A stretch of DNA of 32,074 nucleotides, from positions 1-32,074 of the forward strand of contig SCSF01000009.1 of assembly GCA_004298435.1 (NCBI GenBank), in the 5' to 3' direction. Origin of the DNA: Beijerinckiaceae bacterium. GTDB taxonomy: Bacteria > Pseudomonadota > Alphaproteobacteria > Rhizobiales > Beijerinckiaceae. Each line of letters opens with the position of its first letter. Within the stretch, counting starts at the first letter, position 1. Below are positions 24,041 through 30,820 of the stretch, one piece after another. Both the position numbers and the translations under genes were made by a program. The notes beneath the pieces are model-generated. The model had not been told where the DNA came from and searched no databases. It saw nothing but the letters and a program-made list of their open reading frames with translations.

Positions 24041-24666
24041 GCGGACCGAGCCCTCTTTTCCCAGGATCGGAGAACCATTCCGAGCGCTATGAGCGTAGAG
24101 GCGAAAAGCACAGGATAGGCCAATGTGAGATCATCGACCGGATAGGTTGGATCAAGTGCTGACCTTGAATATTCCACGAGCGCGAGCATGGGGTTGAGCT
24201 TGAAATAGGGCTGCGCAAAATCCGGCATCGATACATAGGGTTCATAGACGCCGGAAGTGAAAAACATGATCCACATGAAGAGATGTTCGGTCGTCGCGAT
24301 CATCGGCCATCGCGCGCTCAAGGCATGGAAAACCATGCCGAGGCCGATGCCCATAGCCAGAGTTAAAAGGATGACAGAAATATACAGCAGCAAATTGATC
24401 GAGAAATGATCTCCGGCCAGTTCGCTATATCCGAAGATCCAGAATCCGAAAATAACCAGTGGTACGGCAATAAATATTTTGATGAGGATGAGGACAGCAT
24501 CGGCGATTGCGAGATTCAGCCATTTTATGTTTGCGCTTTTGGTGACCGGCTGCCTCCCCAAAAATGGAACGGCGCAGAACCGGCTGTAAGAAAAAAGAAA
24601 CCATGTGGCGAAGCCGCCGATGTTGTAAAAGAGATAGGAAATCTGCCCAGGAAAGTCGCGCATCAT
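24037..24666 (-). CDS. ABC-2 type polysaccharide export permease, C-terminal part after an in-frame stop
   Basis: 209 residues with about five hydrophobic helices, matching KpsM/CtrC-type permeases from roughly the second helix onward: SYLFYNIGGFATWFLFSYS, PLVIFGFWIFGYS, MWIMFFTSGVYEP, NPMLALVEYSRSAL. The N-terminal part of the permease is found in the same reading frame just upstream, beyond a TGA codon at 24670-24672 and one GCG codon. If translated at all, this part must start at the ATG ATG at 24666-24661, which has no good ribosome-binding site, or depend on readthrough. It overlaps the ATPase-like gene (ATGA). Confidence 0.82.
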   Translation of the reverse strand: MMRDFPGQISYLFYNIGGFATWFLFSYSRFCAVPFLGRQPVTKSANIKWLNLAIADAVLILIKIFIAVPLVIFGFWIFGYSELAGDHFSINLLLYISVILLTLAMGIGLGMVFHALSARWPMIATTEHLFMWIMFFTSGVYEPYVSMPDFAQPYFKLNPMLALVEYSRSALDPTYPVDDLTLAYPVLFASTLIALGMVLRSWEKRARSA

Positions 24667-24669
24667 CGC

Positions 24670-24672
24670 TCA
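24670..24672 (-). other. In-frame TGA interrupting the permease
   Basis: The minus strand reads CTT TTC TGA GCG ATG ATG CGC. Frame continuity on both sides, together with a joined permease part of about 265 residues (the KpsM length), indicates one ancestral gene. A single change from TGG or another codon would explain it. Confidence 0.8.
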
Positions 24673-25458
24673 GAAAAGTACAGTGTGCGCGATGATGGCG
24701 AGGATTAGCTGAATTGTGAGCGAGAAGGGCGCGATGATGCTTCCCGTGCTTTGCGCTGCAAGGTTGCGGAGGATGAGGCTCCGCTCCAGATTCAAAAACG
24801 AAATAAAAGCGTCGATCTGGTCGGTCACATATTCGCGCAGGCCGCGCTTTGGCGCTGGCCCATAATCAAACTCGAAGTCACCTTGAATAGAGCCGGACGG
24901 AGCGGCAACCAGACGGCGGACGGCGCGTAGTCTGCGCGTCAACAGTGGCCGGAATTTCCACGGAGGCGCAGATGCGTGCGGCGGCGTGATCAACTCTGAC
25001 GCGCCCGCCTGTACGGAGGCCGGCGCGTTTGCGGCAAGGCGCTTCAGCAGGAGGATCGCGCGCCGATTGGCTGAATCGGCCTTCACAGCAAGACGCGCCG
25101 CCGTCAATGCAGGATCCGACATCCCCATCTGAATCAGGGCGCGCGCCAGAAAAAAGAATCCCGTCGCATCATTCGGTTCAAGCCGGGCGGCGCAGACGAA
25201 CTCGCTCGCTGAGTCGCGAAATCGCCTGGTCTGGAACAAGAGGACACCATATCGCCGGCGCATCTTTGCCGAGTGAGGCGTCATTGAAACGGCTCGCTCA
25301 GCCGCTCGAAGGCGCCTGCTCTTCGGCCCCAGCACCGCGACGACAATCGCCCAATACGCCGCTATCAGAGTCAAGGTCTGCACGGCTTTCGACCAAAGCT
25401 GACCGGCGCCTTGTGGCTTCATCTGGTCTTTAGCGATTGTCCTCACGGTCGCCGTCAA
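24670..25458 (-). CDS. TPR-containing protein fused to the N-terminus of the export permease
   Basis: 262 residues. There is one hydrophobic helix at about 29-43 (LTLIAAYWAIVVAVL), then TPR-like helices at about 50-145 (RYGVLLFQTRRFRDSASEFV, FLARALIQMGMSDPALTAAR), a basic linker, and from residue 208 a segment like the start of a KpsM-type permease (NLERSLILRNLAAQSTG, then a helix ending HTVLF). The TTG at 25458 is preceded by a good GAGAGGGG; an ATG at 25422 is an alternative. The fusion of a TPR region with an export permease is unusual. The stop is the in-frame TGA described separately. Confidence 0.75.
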   Translation of the reverse strand: MTATVRTIAKDQMKPQGAGQLWSKAVQTLTLIAAYWAIVVAVLGPKSRRLRAAERAVSMTPHSAKMRRRYGVLLFQTRRFRDSASEFVCAARLEPNDATGFFFLARALIQMGMSDPALTAARLAVKADSANRRAILLLKRLAANAPASVQAGASELITPPHASAPPWKFRPLLTRRLRAVRRLVAAPSGSIQGDFEFDYGPAPKRGLREYVTDQIDAFISFLNLERSLILRNLAAQSTGSIIAPFSLTIQLILAIIAHTVLF

Positions 25459-25574
25459 TGAGACTGTTCCCCTCTCGTCAAACTCAGGATTACATTACCA
25501 GAGACGGCAGATTTTATGGCTTTAATATTGCGTCAGCTTGTTGTGATCGTGGGAGAGCTGCTCCAAAATCGTAC

Positions 25575-26378
25575 TCAAGCCGTTTCACCCGAAAGCGTTC
25601 GGGTAGGCGCTCCAGCATCCGCCGGCGATGGCATGGCCAGAATAGCCTCGATCCTCGCCGTGCATTGTTGCGCAATCTCTTTGCGGTCGCTCGCACGGTC
25701 AAAGATCAGCGGAGCACAAAAGAAGATATCGCAGGTGATAGGAGTCCCGCGCAGGAGTTCCGCAACATGCGGCAGCAGGAGATCGTCGCCGAGCCAGGCC
25801 GCGCGCGGCGATGAATAGCGGATCGCCACCGGCAGTATGCGCACGGCTTCGATCTGCGGATTGTCTTGCAGGAGATCGCTGGCAGCGGCGAAATGCGAGG
25901 AATGAAACCGGCCGAGAGCCAGGCCATCATGCGTCGTGCCTTCCGGAAACAGGGCGACCCATCCGCCCGCCAGCATGCGCGCGGCCATTGCGGCATTGGC
26001 CGCGCGGATCGATTTGCGGCTGTCGCGGTCGACGAAAATCGTCTTTTGCAGGCGCGCGAATGTCGCCACGATCGGCCAGCGCGATACCTCCCGCTTCGCC
26101 AGAAATGAGATGGTGTGGATGGTTCCGAGCGCCGGAATGTCCGTCCAGGACAGGTGATTGGCGACGAGCAATTGTGGCGTGCTGAGGCCAGGGCGCGGGG
26201 CCTCGCCATGCAGGGTGACGCCGATTTGCAGGAAATACAGCAGCATGCGGTTGAAGAGCAATGGCAGGATATAGGCGCGCGAGGGATGCAGCCGCAGCAC
26301 GAGCCATTGCACCGGCGCACCGGCGACGAAAAAGCCGATGAGAGTAAAAAAGACTCCAGAAGCGCGTAGCAGAGCCAT
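25575..26378 (-). CDS. olsA: 1-acylglycerol-3-phosphate-type acyltransferase, probably OlsA
   Basis: PlsC-family acyltransferase of 267 residues. The catalytic NHLSWTD (His75, Asp80) and the FPEGTTHDG motif (144 onward) are clear, and an N-terminal helix anchors it to the membrane. General members make phosphatidic acid. Because it is divergent from an OlsB-type gene 400 bases away, it is more likely the O-acyltransferase OlsA, which turns lyso-ornithine lipid into ornithine lipid; this rests on context. The ATG at 26378 is followed by a typical hydrophobic start. Confidence 0.85.
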   Translation of the reverse strand: MALLRASGVFFTLIGFFVAGAPVQWLVLRLHPSRAYILPLLFNRMLLYFLQIGVTLHGEAPRPGLSTPQLLVANHLSWTDIPALGTIHTISFLAKREVSRWPIVATFARLQKTIFVDRDSRKSIRAANAAMAARMLAGGWVALFPEGTTHDGLALGRFHSSHFAAASDLLQDNPQIEAVRILPVAIRYSSPRAAWLGDDLLLPHVAELLRGTPITCDIFFCAPLIFDRASDRKEIAQQCTARIEAILAMPSPADAGAPTRTLSGETA

Positions 26379-26550
26379 GCGAAAGCCAAAGACGGGTTAA
26401 GGCTGCGAGGGGCCAGCCAGGCGCGGCCGACCGCGCGTTTATGACTCCCCCCGGCCGGTCTGGCCAGAGCATCAGGGCAGCGCCGGGAGCGGGATACGAA
26501 AAAGGGGAACCGGTTTTTCGCTTAAATCCCGCTCTAATTTTATTGGAATT

Positions 26551-26599
26551 GATCACGTTACATGCGTTCTGGTCGATTCGACATGAACGCATCGTGATC
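26551..26599. repeat. Cruciform-like palindrome GATCACG..ATGCGTTC / GAACGCAT-CGTGATC
   Basis: Arms GATCACG (26551-26557) and ATGCGTTC (26562-26569) pair with GAACGCAT (26585-26592) and CGTGATC (26593-26599). A TCGATTCGA motif lies in the loop. This is a different family from the RIME-like element. The preceding AAATCCCGCTCTAATTTT looks like part of it. Confidence 0.7.
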
Positions 26600-26649
26600 T
26601 GGCTGGCTGCGGGTGTCGCGATTCCGGACCGCGGACCTCCGGTCCGCAA

Positions 26650-26702
26650 GTCGCGTTTTCTTCACGCGGACCGGGAGCCGTTTCGCTCGAAGCCGCTATA
26701 GC
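26650..26702. repeat. RIME-like repeat upstream of olsB
   Basis: GTCGCGTTTTCTTCACGCGG, CCGGGAGCCG, then TTTCGCTCGAAGCCGCTATAG. Same layout as the right half of the full-length copy at 11404. Confidence 0.8.
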
Positions 26703-26803
26703 AGATTCCATTTTTGCGTATTGGACGATGGCGCTATCGTCACAGAGATTTCGTTTCTTCGTCTTATCCTTATTGCGTCTGCTGATTTCAGGTGATCCGG
26801 AAC

Positions 26804-27709
26804 ATGCTCACCATACTTTTCGATTTCGGCGCGAAAGCCGCCTTGCAGCCGCGGAGCGCGCCTGAACCTGCCGGCGAGCTTCAGGGTCTGCCGCGCTTGC
26901 TGGGCCGCTTCGGCAATTTCGAAATTCGTCTCGCCGTCACACGCAAAGACGTGCGGCGCGCGCAACGCTTACGGTACAGGGTTTTTTACGAGGAGGGTGC
27001 GGCGACCGCTCAAGGGCTCACAGCGTTAATGCGCCGCGACATCTGCCGCTTCGACGACTTCTGCGATCACCTTCTGGTCTTCGATATGGCGGCGCGCAAT
27101 TCGCTTGGCCACGCCAGGCCGAAACTCGTCGGCACCTATCGCCTGTTGCGGCGCGCGGTCGCGGAGCGTCACGGCGGATTTTACAGCCAGAGCGAGTTCG
27201 ATATCGCGCCACTGCTCGCTCGCCATGGAAACAAGGATTTTCTCGAGCTTGGCCGCTCTTGCGTGGACGCCGGATACCGGACGAAACGGGTCATAGAGCT
27301 TCTGTGGCGCGGGCTGTGGATTTACGCGAAACATTATCGCGTGGATGTGCTGATCGGCTGCGCCAGCCTGCCCGGCGCAAATCCGCTGGCGCTTGCTCTG
27401 CCGCTGAGCTTTCTGCACCATCAGGCCTCGGCCGGCGCGGAGTGGCAGGCTGCGCCACGAAATGGCCGCTTCGTGCCGATGGGCATTCTCGATGCCAGCG
27501 CGATAGATATGCGAAAAGCTGTCGCGTCGCTGCCGCCGCTCGTAAAGGCCTATCTGCGCGTCGGCGCCAAATTCAGCGATGGTGCGGTGATAGACAGGCA
27601 ATTCGGCACTGTCGATGTTTTCACAGTGATGCCGCTCACGGAAATCGAACCGCGCTATATTGCCTATTTCGGCAGCCCGGCGGATTTGAAAGAATCTGCC
27701 GCCGCCTGA
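26804..27709 (+). CDS. olsB: Ornithine-acyl carrier protein N-acyltransferase
   Basis: GNAT-type acyltransferase of 301 residues. OlsB joins a 3-hydroxy fatty acid from ACP to the amino group of ornithine, giving lyso-ornithine lipid. Family features are EIRLAVTRKDVRRAQRLRYRVFYEE at the start of the domain, DICRFDDFCDHLLV, GTYRLLRR, and the LELGRSCVDAGYRTKRVIELLWRG block. The ATG at 26804 is favoured because AGGTGA lies eight bases upstream; a GTG at 26792 is an alternative. With divergent olsA it makes a complete ornithine-lipid pathway. Confidence 0.92.
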   Translation: MLTILFDFGAKAALQPRSAPEPAGELQGLPRLLGRFGNFEIRLAVTRKDVRRAQRLRYRVFYEEGAATAQGLTALMRRDICRFDDFCDHLLVFDMAARNSLGHARPKLVGTYRLLRRAVAERHGGFYSQSEFDIAPLLARHGNKDFLELGRSCVDAGYRTKRVIELLWRGLWIYAKHYRVDVLIGCASLPGANPLALALPLSFLHHQASAGAEWQAAPRNGRFVPMGILDASAIDMRKAVASLPPLVKAYLRVGAKFSDGAVIDRQFGTVDVFTVMPLTEIEPRYIAYFGSPADLKESAAA

Positions 27710-27755
27710 ACCGGAATGATGCGCCTGCTACTCTCCAAGGCGCTCCAGGAGACTA

Positions 27756-29171
27756 ATGCGCGCCCGGCCCATCTGTATCCTTTCCGGATTTTTGCTGTTT
27801 CTCGGCGCAACGCCGGCAGCCGCCGAGCCTCTGAAGGGCGCGCATCTGCCGATCTGGGAAGGGCTGCCTTTTGCCGGGCTTCTTCTCTCGATCGCTTTCG
27901 GGCCAGTCTTCGCCAGGAAGCTCTGGCATGTGCATTACGGCAAGGCGGCGGCCTTCTGGGCGCTGCTGACCTTCGCTCTGCTTGCCTATTCAGAAGGTCT
28001 GCGCGCGGCGCTGGCGGCCTTCAGCCACAGCATGATGGCTGATTATGCGCCGTTCATTCTGATGCTGTTTGCGCTCTATACGGCGGCAGGCGGCATAGTT
28101 GTCTCCGGGATCAAACGCGCTACGCCTTCCACCAATGTCATGCTTCTTGCGGCAGGCACTTTTGCGGCAAGCATCATCGGCACCATCGGCGCTTCGATGA
28201 TCCTGATCCGGCCGCTGCTACAGGCGAATGCGACGCGGCGACACAGGGTCCACAGCGTCGTCTTTTTCATTTTTCTCGTGTCCAACATCGGCGGCGTTTT
28301 GAGCCCGCTTGGCGATCCGCCGCTTTTCTTCGGCTTTCTGCGGGGTGTCGATTTCTTCTGGCCCGTGCGGGCGCTGTGGCCGCCCATGCTCTTCGTTTGT
28401 GCGGTGCTGCTCGGTCTTTTCTATTTGCTCGACAGCTATCTGTTCCGCGAAGACTGCAAGATGGCTGGCTCGGGCAGCATCGTCCCCGAGCCGCATCTTT
28501 CAATCAGCGGCCTTGTGAATTTTGCGCTCATCGCGGCGGTGATCGTGGCTATTCTTACCAGCGCGCTTTGGCATTCCGGCATTGCCTTCGATTTTCTCGG
28601 TACGAAGCTCGAGTTGCAAAATCTTCTGCGTGACGTCGCCTTGCTCGCGATCGGCTTCGTATCGCTTGCGGTGACGCCCGCGGCCAATCGCCGGGCCAAT
28701 CATTTCTCCTGGGAGCCGCTGGAGGAGGTCGCAAAGCTCTTTGCCGCGATCTTCATCACGATCGTCCCGGTGATGGCGATGCTGGCTGCCGGTGCCGCCG
28801 GACCCTTCGCGCCGGTGGTCGCAGGGCTCGCACACGCCAACGGACAACCTAACCCTGCCGCCTATTTCTGGGCGAGCGGCCTTCTCTCGTCCTTCCTCGA
28901 CAATGCGCCGACCTATCTCGTTTTCTTCGGCATGGCGGGCGGCGACCCGGCTGTCCTGATGGGGCCGCTTGCCAAAACGCTTGAGGCGATTTCACTCGGG
29001 GCGGTTTTCATGGGCGCGATGACCTATATCGGCAATGCGCCGAACTTCGTGGTCTATGCGCTGGCGCGCCGCGCGCGCGTCGATATGCCGGGCTTCTTCG
29101 GCTATATGGCGTGGGCAGGCGCGATCCTCGCGCCTGTCTTCATTCTCGTGACGGTGTTGTTTCTGATTTAG
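27756..29171 (+). CDS. Sodium:proton antiporter-like transporter (CitMHS/NhaD type)
   Basis: Membrane protein of 471 residues with a signal-like first helix (residues 1-23) and about eleven further helices. It resembles the bacterial group annotated as sodium:proton antiporters within the ion-transporter superfamily: NIGGVLSPLGDPPLFFGF, SSFLDNAPTYLVFF and AMTYIGNAPNFVVYALA carry the paired conserved GDPP and DNAP/GNAPN loops expected near the ion sites. The transported ion is not proven. A clear CAGGAG precedes the ATG. The TAG stop is also the first part of a repeat fragment. Confidence 0.87.
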   Translation: MRARPICILSGFLLFLGATPAAAEPLKGAHLPIWEGLPFAGLLLSIAFGPVFARKLWHVHYGKAAAFWALLTFALLAYSEGLRAALAAFSHSMMADYAPFILMLFALYTAAGGIVVSGIKRATPSTNVMLLAAGTFAASIIGTIGASMILIRPLLQANATRRHRVHSVVFFIFLVSNIGGVLSPLGDPPLFFGFLRGVDFFWPVRALWPPMLFVCAVLLGLFYLLDSYLFREDCKMAGSGSIVPEPHLSISGLVNFALIAAVIVAILTSALWHSGIAFDFLGTKLELQNLLRDVALLAIGFVSLAVTPAANRRANHFSWEPLEEVAKLFAAIFITIVPVMAMLAAGAAGPFAPVVAGLAHANGQPNPAAYFWASGLLSSFLDNAPTYLVFFGMAGGDPAVLMGPLAKTLEAISLGAVFMGAMTYIGNAPNFVVYALARRARVDMPGFFGYMAWAGAILAPVFILVTVLFLI

Positions 29172-29200
29172 AGCGTTTTCAAGCGAAACGGCTCCGGGGG
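29169..29200. repeat. Partial RIME-like repeat starting at the antiporter stop codon
   Basis: TAGAGCGTTTTCAAGCGAAA followed by CGGCTCCGG. The first three bases are the stop codon. It fills the gap between the antiporter and the convergent DUF2778 gene, which ends at 29202. Confidence 0.7.
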
Positions 29201-29201
29201 T

Positions 29202-30398
29202 TCAGTTCAGCCGCGCCACGACGACCAGGCGTTTGATCTCGCCGCTCTCATAGGCGTGTAAAAATGCCTTGTAATTGCGGAACGATACGCAACCGTTCGA
29301 TTGGCCGGAGGGGCCAAGCATGAAGGTGTGGGCGAGAAGGCCGTTACGGCCGTAGATGTGTTCGTCGCCGACGGGGATGAGGCGCAGCGCCTGAACGCCA
29401 TGGAAAAGCTTTTCCCGCAGCTTGAGATCGTAAACGGCGGGCGGCGTCGCGCCGCGCATCTTCACGTTAACGTGGCGCGGATCGTCGATCCAGCTCCCCA
29501 AGCCGGAATGCGCTTCGAGCCGCGTTCCGTCGGGCAGATAAACCGTATGGGCGCTGATGTCGTAAATCGCGGTCGAGCGGTCATAGAGCCCCGGCGTGGC
29601 GGAAGCGATGCCGCGGCGGCCGCCGATGGCTCCCTCTTCAGTGGAGGCATAGGCAAGACCGGGTGTCGGCGTCCGCTCGCCGAACAGCTTCTGGAAAAAG
29701 CTGCGATGATCGCTCGGCGGCGGCTCGACGGCGGCGCGGGCCACGCGCGTCACCTGCTGTGGGGCGGCGTGCGCGACTTCATGCCGGCGCGGCGGTTCGA
29801 GGCTCACCGGGCGCAACGGCGGCAAAGGCACGGTTTCGGCAAGCTCTGATGCCGGCGGCGAGGGCGGCAGAGGCGTGTTCTGCGCCTCCGTCGGCGTGGC
29901 CGGACGCTCCGGCGGCAGTACGGCTACAGCTTTGACGGGCGCATTGCCCGAGGCGCCTGCCTCCGGCTCGAAAGCCGATTGAAGCGGCGCGCTCTCCGCC
30001 AGCGGGAGCGGCGTCGAGCCGAGGGAATAGGTCGGATCCAAAAGCGCGACATAGCCATTGGAATTCGCAAGCGACTGTTGACCTGAGGCAGATGAAGCAG
30101 AATCGGCGTTGGAGGCGCTCTCTTGAGGAGCTGGCGTGCTGGCAGGTGGGGCGGCTTGAGGGGCGGCTGCTGTTACAGCGGGTTTTGGATGGGGAACGAA
30201 GACGACCGCGGGTTCAACTGTCGGTCGATGATCCATGTTCGCGTTGTCGATGGGGCGTGCATAAAACAGCCAAGCGCCGACGACCATGCTGAGGGCGAGA
30301 GCTCCAGCGCCCGAGACGGTGTGAGAAGAAGCCTTCCGAGATAAACGGCCACGATTGTAGGGACTGAAGTCCCGTGGCGCAGCGACCCCGTACGTCAT
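29202..30398 (-). CDS. DUF2778 (Tlde1-like L,D-transpeptidase fold) cell-wall protein with membrane anchor
   Basis: Protein of 398 residues: a basic N-terminus, one membrane helix (about 29-48, SGAGALALSMVVGAWLFY), a long Pro/Ala-rich linker to about residue 215, then a C-terminal DUF2778 domain. The likely active site is His357 with Cys370 in SNGCVSF, arranged as in L,D-transpeptidases. The same fold occurs in the secreted toxin Tlde1, but here the membrane anchor and the absence of secretion or immunity genes argue for a housekeeping periplasmic enzyme acting on peptidoglycan. The ATG at 30398 gives a sensible cytoplasmic start. Confidence 0.83.
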   Translation of the reverse strand: MTYGVAAPRDFSPYNRGRLSRKASSHTVSGAGALALSMVVGAWLFYARPIDNANMDHRPTVEPAVVFVPHPKPAVTAAAPQAAPPASTPAPQESASNADSASSASGQQSLANSNGYVALLDPTYSLGSTPLPLAESAPLQSAFEPEAGASGNAPVKAVAVLPPERPATPTEAQNTPLPPSPPASELAETVPLPPLRPVSLEPPRRHEVAHAAPQQVTRVARAAVEPPPSDHRSFFQKLFGERTPTPGLAYASTEEGAIGGRRGIASATPGLYDRSTAIYDISAHTVYLPDGTRLEAHSGLGSWIDDPRHVNVKMRGATPPAVYDLKLREKLFHGVQALRLIPVGDEHIYGRNGLLAHTFMLGPSGQSNGCVSFRNYKAFLHAYESGEIKRLVVVARLN

Positions 30399-30504
30399 TC
30401 GCCCCGCTCTCGAATGTTCTCGTCCGCGCGCCTATCCAGCTTATTTATCAACATGTTCGACATTCGGATCCGTTGACAGGCGCGCTCGACTACAAGATCT
30501 GTAC

Positions 30505-30576
30505 GGAGAGCATCCCGCCGCCGATTCCAACGCCGGAAAAACACCCCCGTCTCGAAGCCTCATTGAGGCTATTTTT
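30505..30576 (+). ncRNA. Possible small RNA of about 70 nt
   Basis: A perfect TTGACA at 30473-30478 faces right, and an intrinsic terminator ends near 30576 with no gene between. The -10 box at the expected place (GATCTG) is poor, so the start near 30505 is a guess. It matches no RNA family known to me. Confidence 0.2.
30556..30576 (+). terminator. Rho-independent terminator on the plus strand with no gene before it
   Basis: AGCCTC-ATT-GAGGCT forms a perfect 6-bp stem followed by ATTTTTAG. The nearest plus-strand gene ends 1.4 kb earlier, and genes on both sides run leftwards, so it should end a transcript that is not annotated. Confidence 0.55.
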
Positions 30577-30820
30577 AGTTAATCCCTCATTAAAGCAGTA
30601 ATTCTCGATTCGGCATAGTCACCAGGCTTGCGCTGTCCACTCCCAGAAGCATCCTGTTCACAAGTGCCGAGCCGCCAAAGCCCAAGCTGTTGTAATCTCT
30701 GATAATAAATGGATTTTGCCCGTTTGGGTCGATCCATCGTGGTCTAAGCTGGCGGCAAATTGCGTCGAATTCAGGATGGCTTTGGGGCAGAGAGCGAAAA
30801 AGCGTAGACTTTGCGTATGG

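Larger units (their letters stand above)
26379..26803. other. Divergent control region between olsA and olsB with two palindromic repeats
   Basis: 425 bases without a gene. It holds a cruciform-like repeat at 26551-26599 and a RIME-like copy at 26650-26702, preceded by GGACCGCGGACC / GGTCCGC symmetry at 26623-26646. Promoters of both genes must lie here, but none is clear enough to name. Confidence 0.5.
30399..30820. other. Gene-free stretch between DUF2778 gene and ndvA
   Basis: 422 bases holding the promoter region of the DUF2778 gene, a plus-strand TTGACA at 30473, and a plus-strand intrinsic terminator at 30556-30576. No convincing protein gene; short open frames here lack family features or ribosome-binding sites. 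Confidence 0.5.

Noticed and set aside
24670-24672. TGA as a selenocysteine codon
   Set aside because: No selenoprotein family is involved, the site is in a membrane helix region of a transporter, and no convincing SECIS-like hairpin was recognised immediately downstream.
29202-30398. DUF2778 protein as a type VI secretion toxin (Tlde1)
   Set aside because: It has an N-terminal membrane anchor and proline-rich linker, and no immunity or secretion genes lie nearby; a housekeeping cell-wall role fits better.
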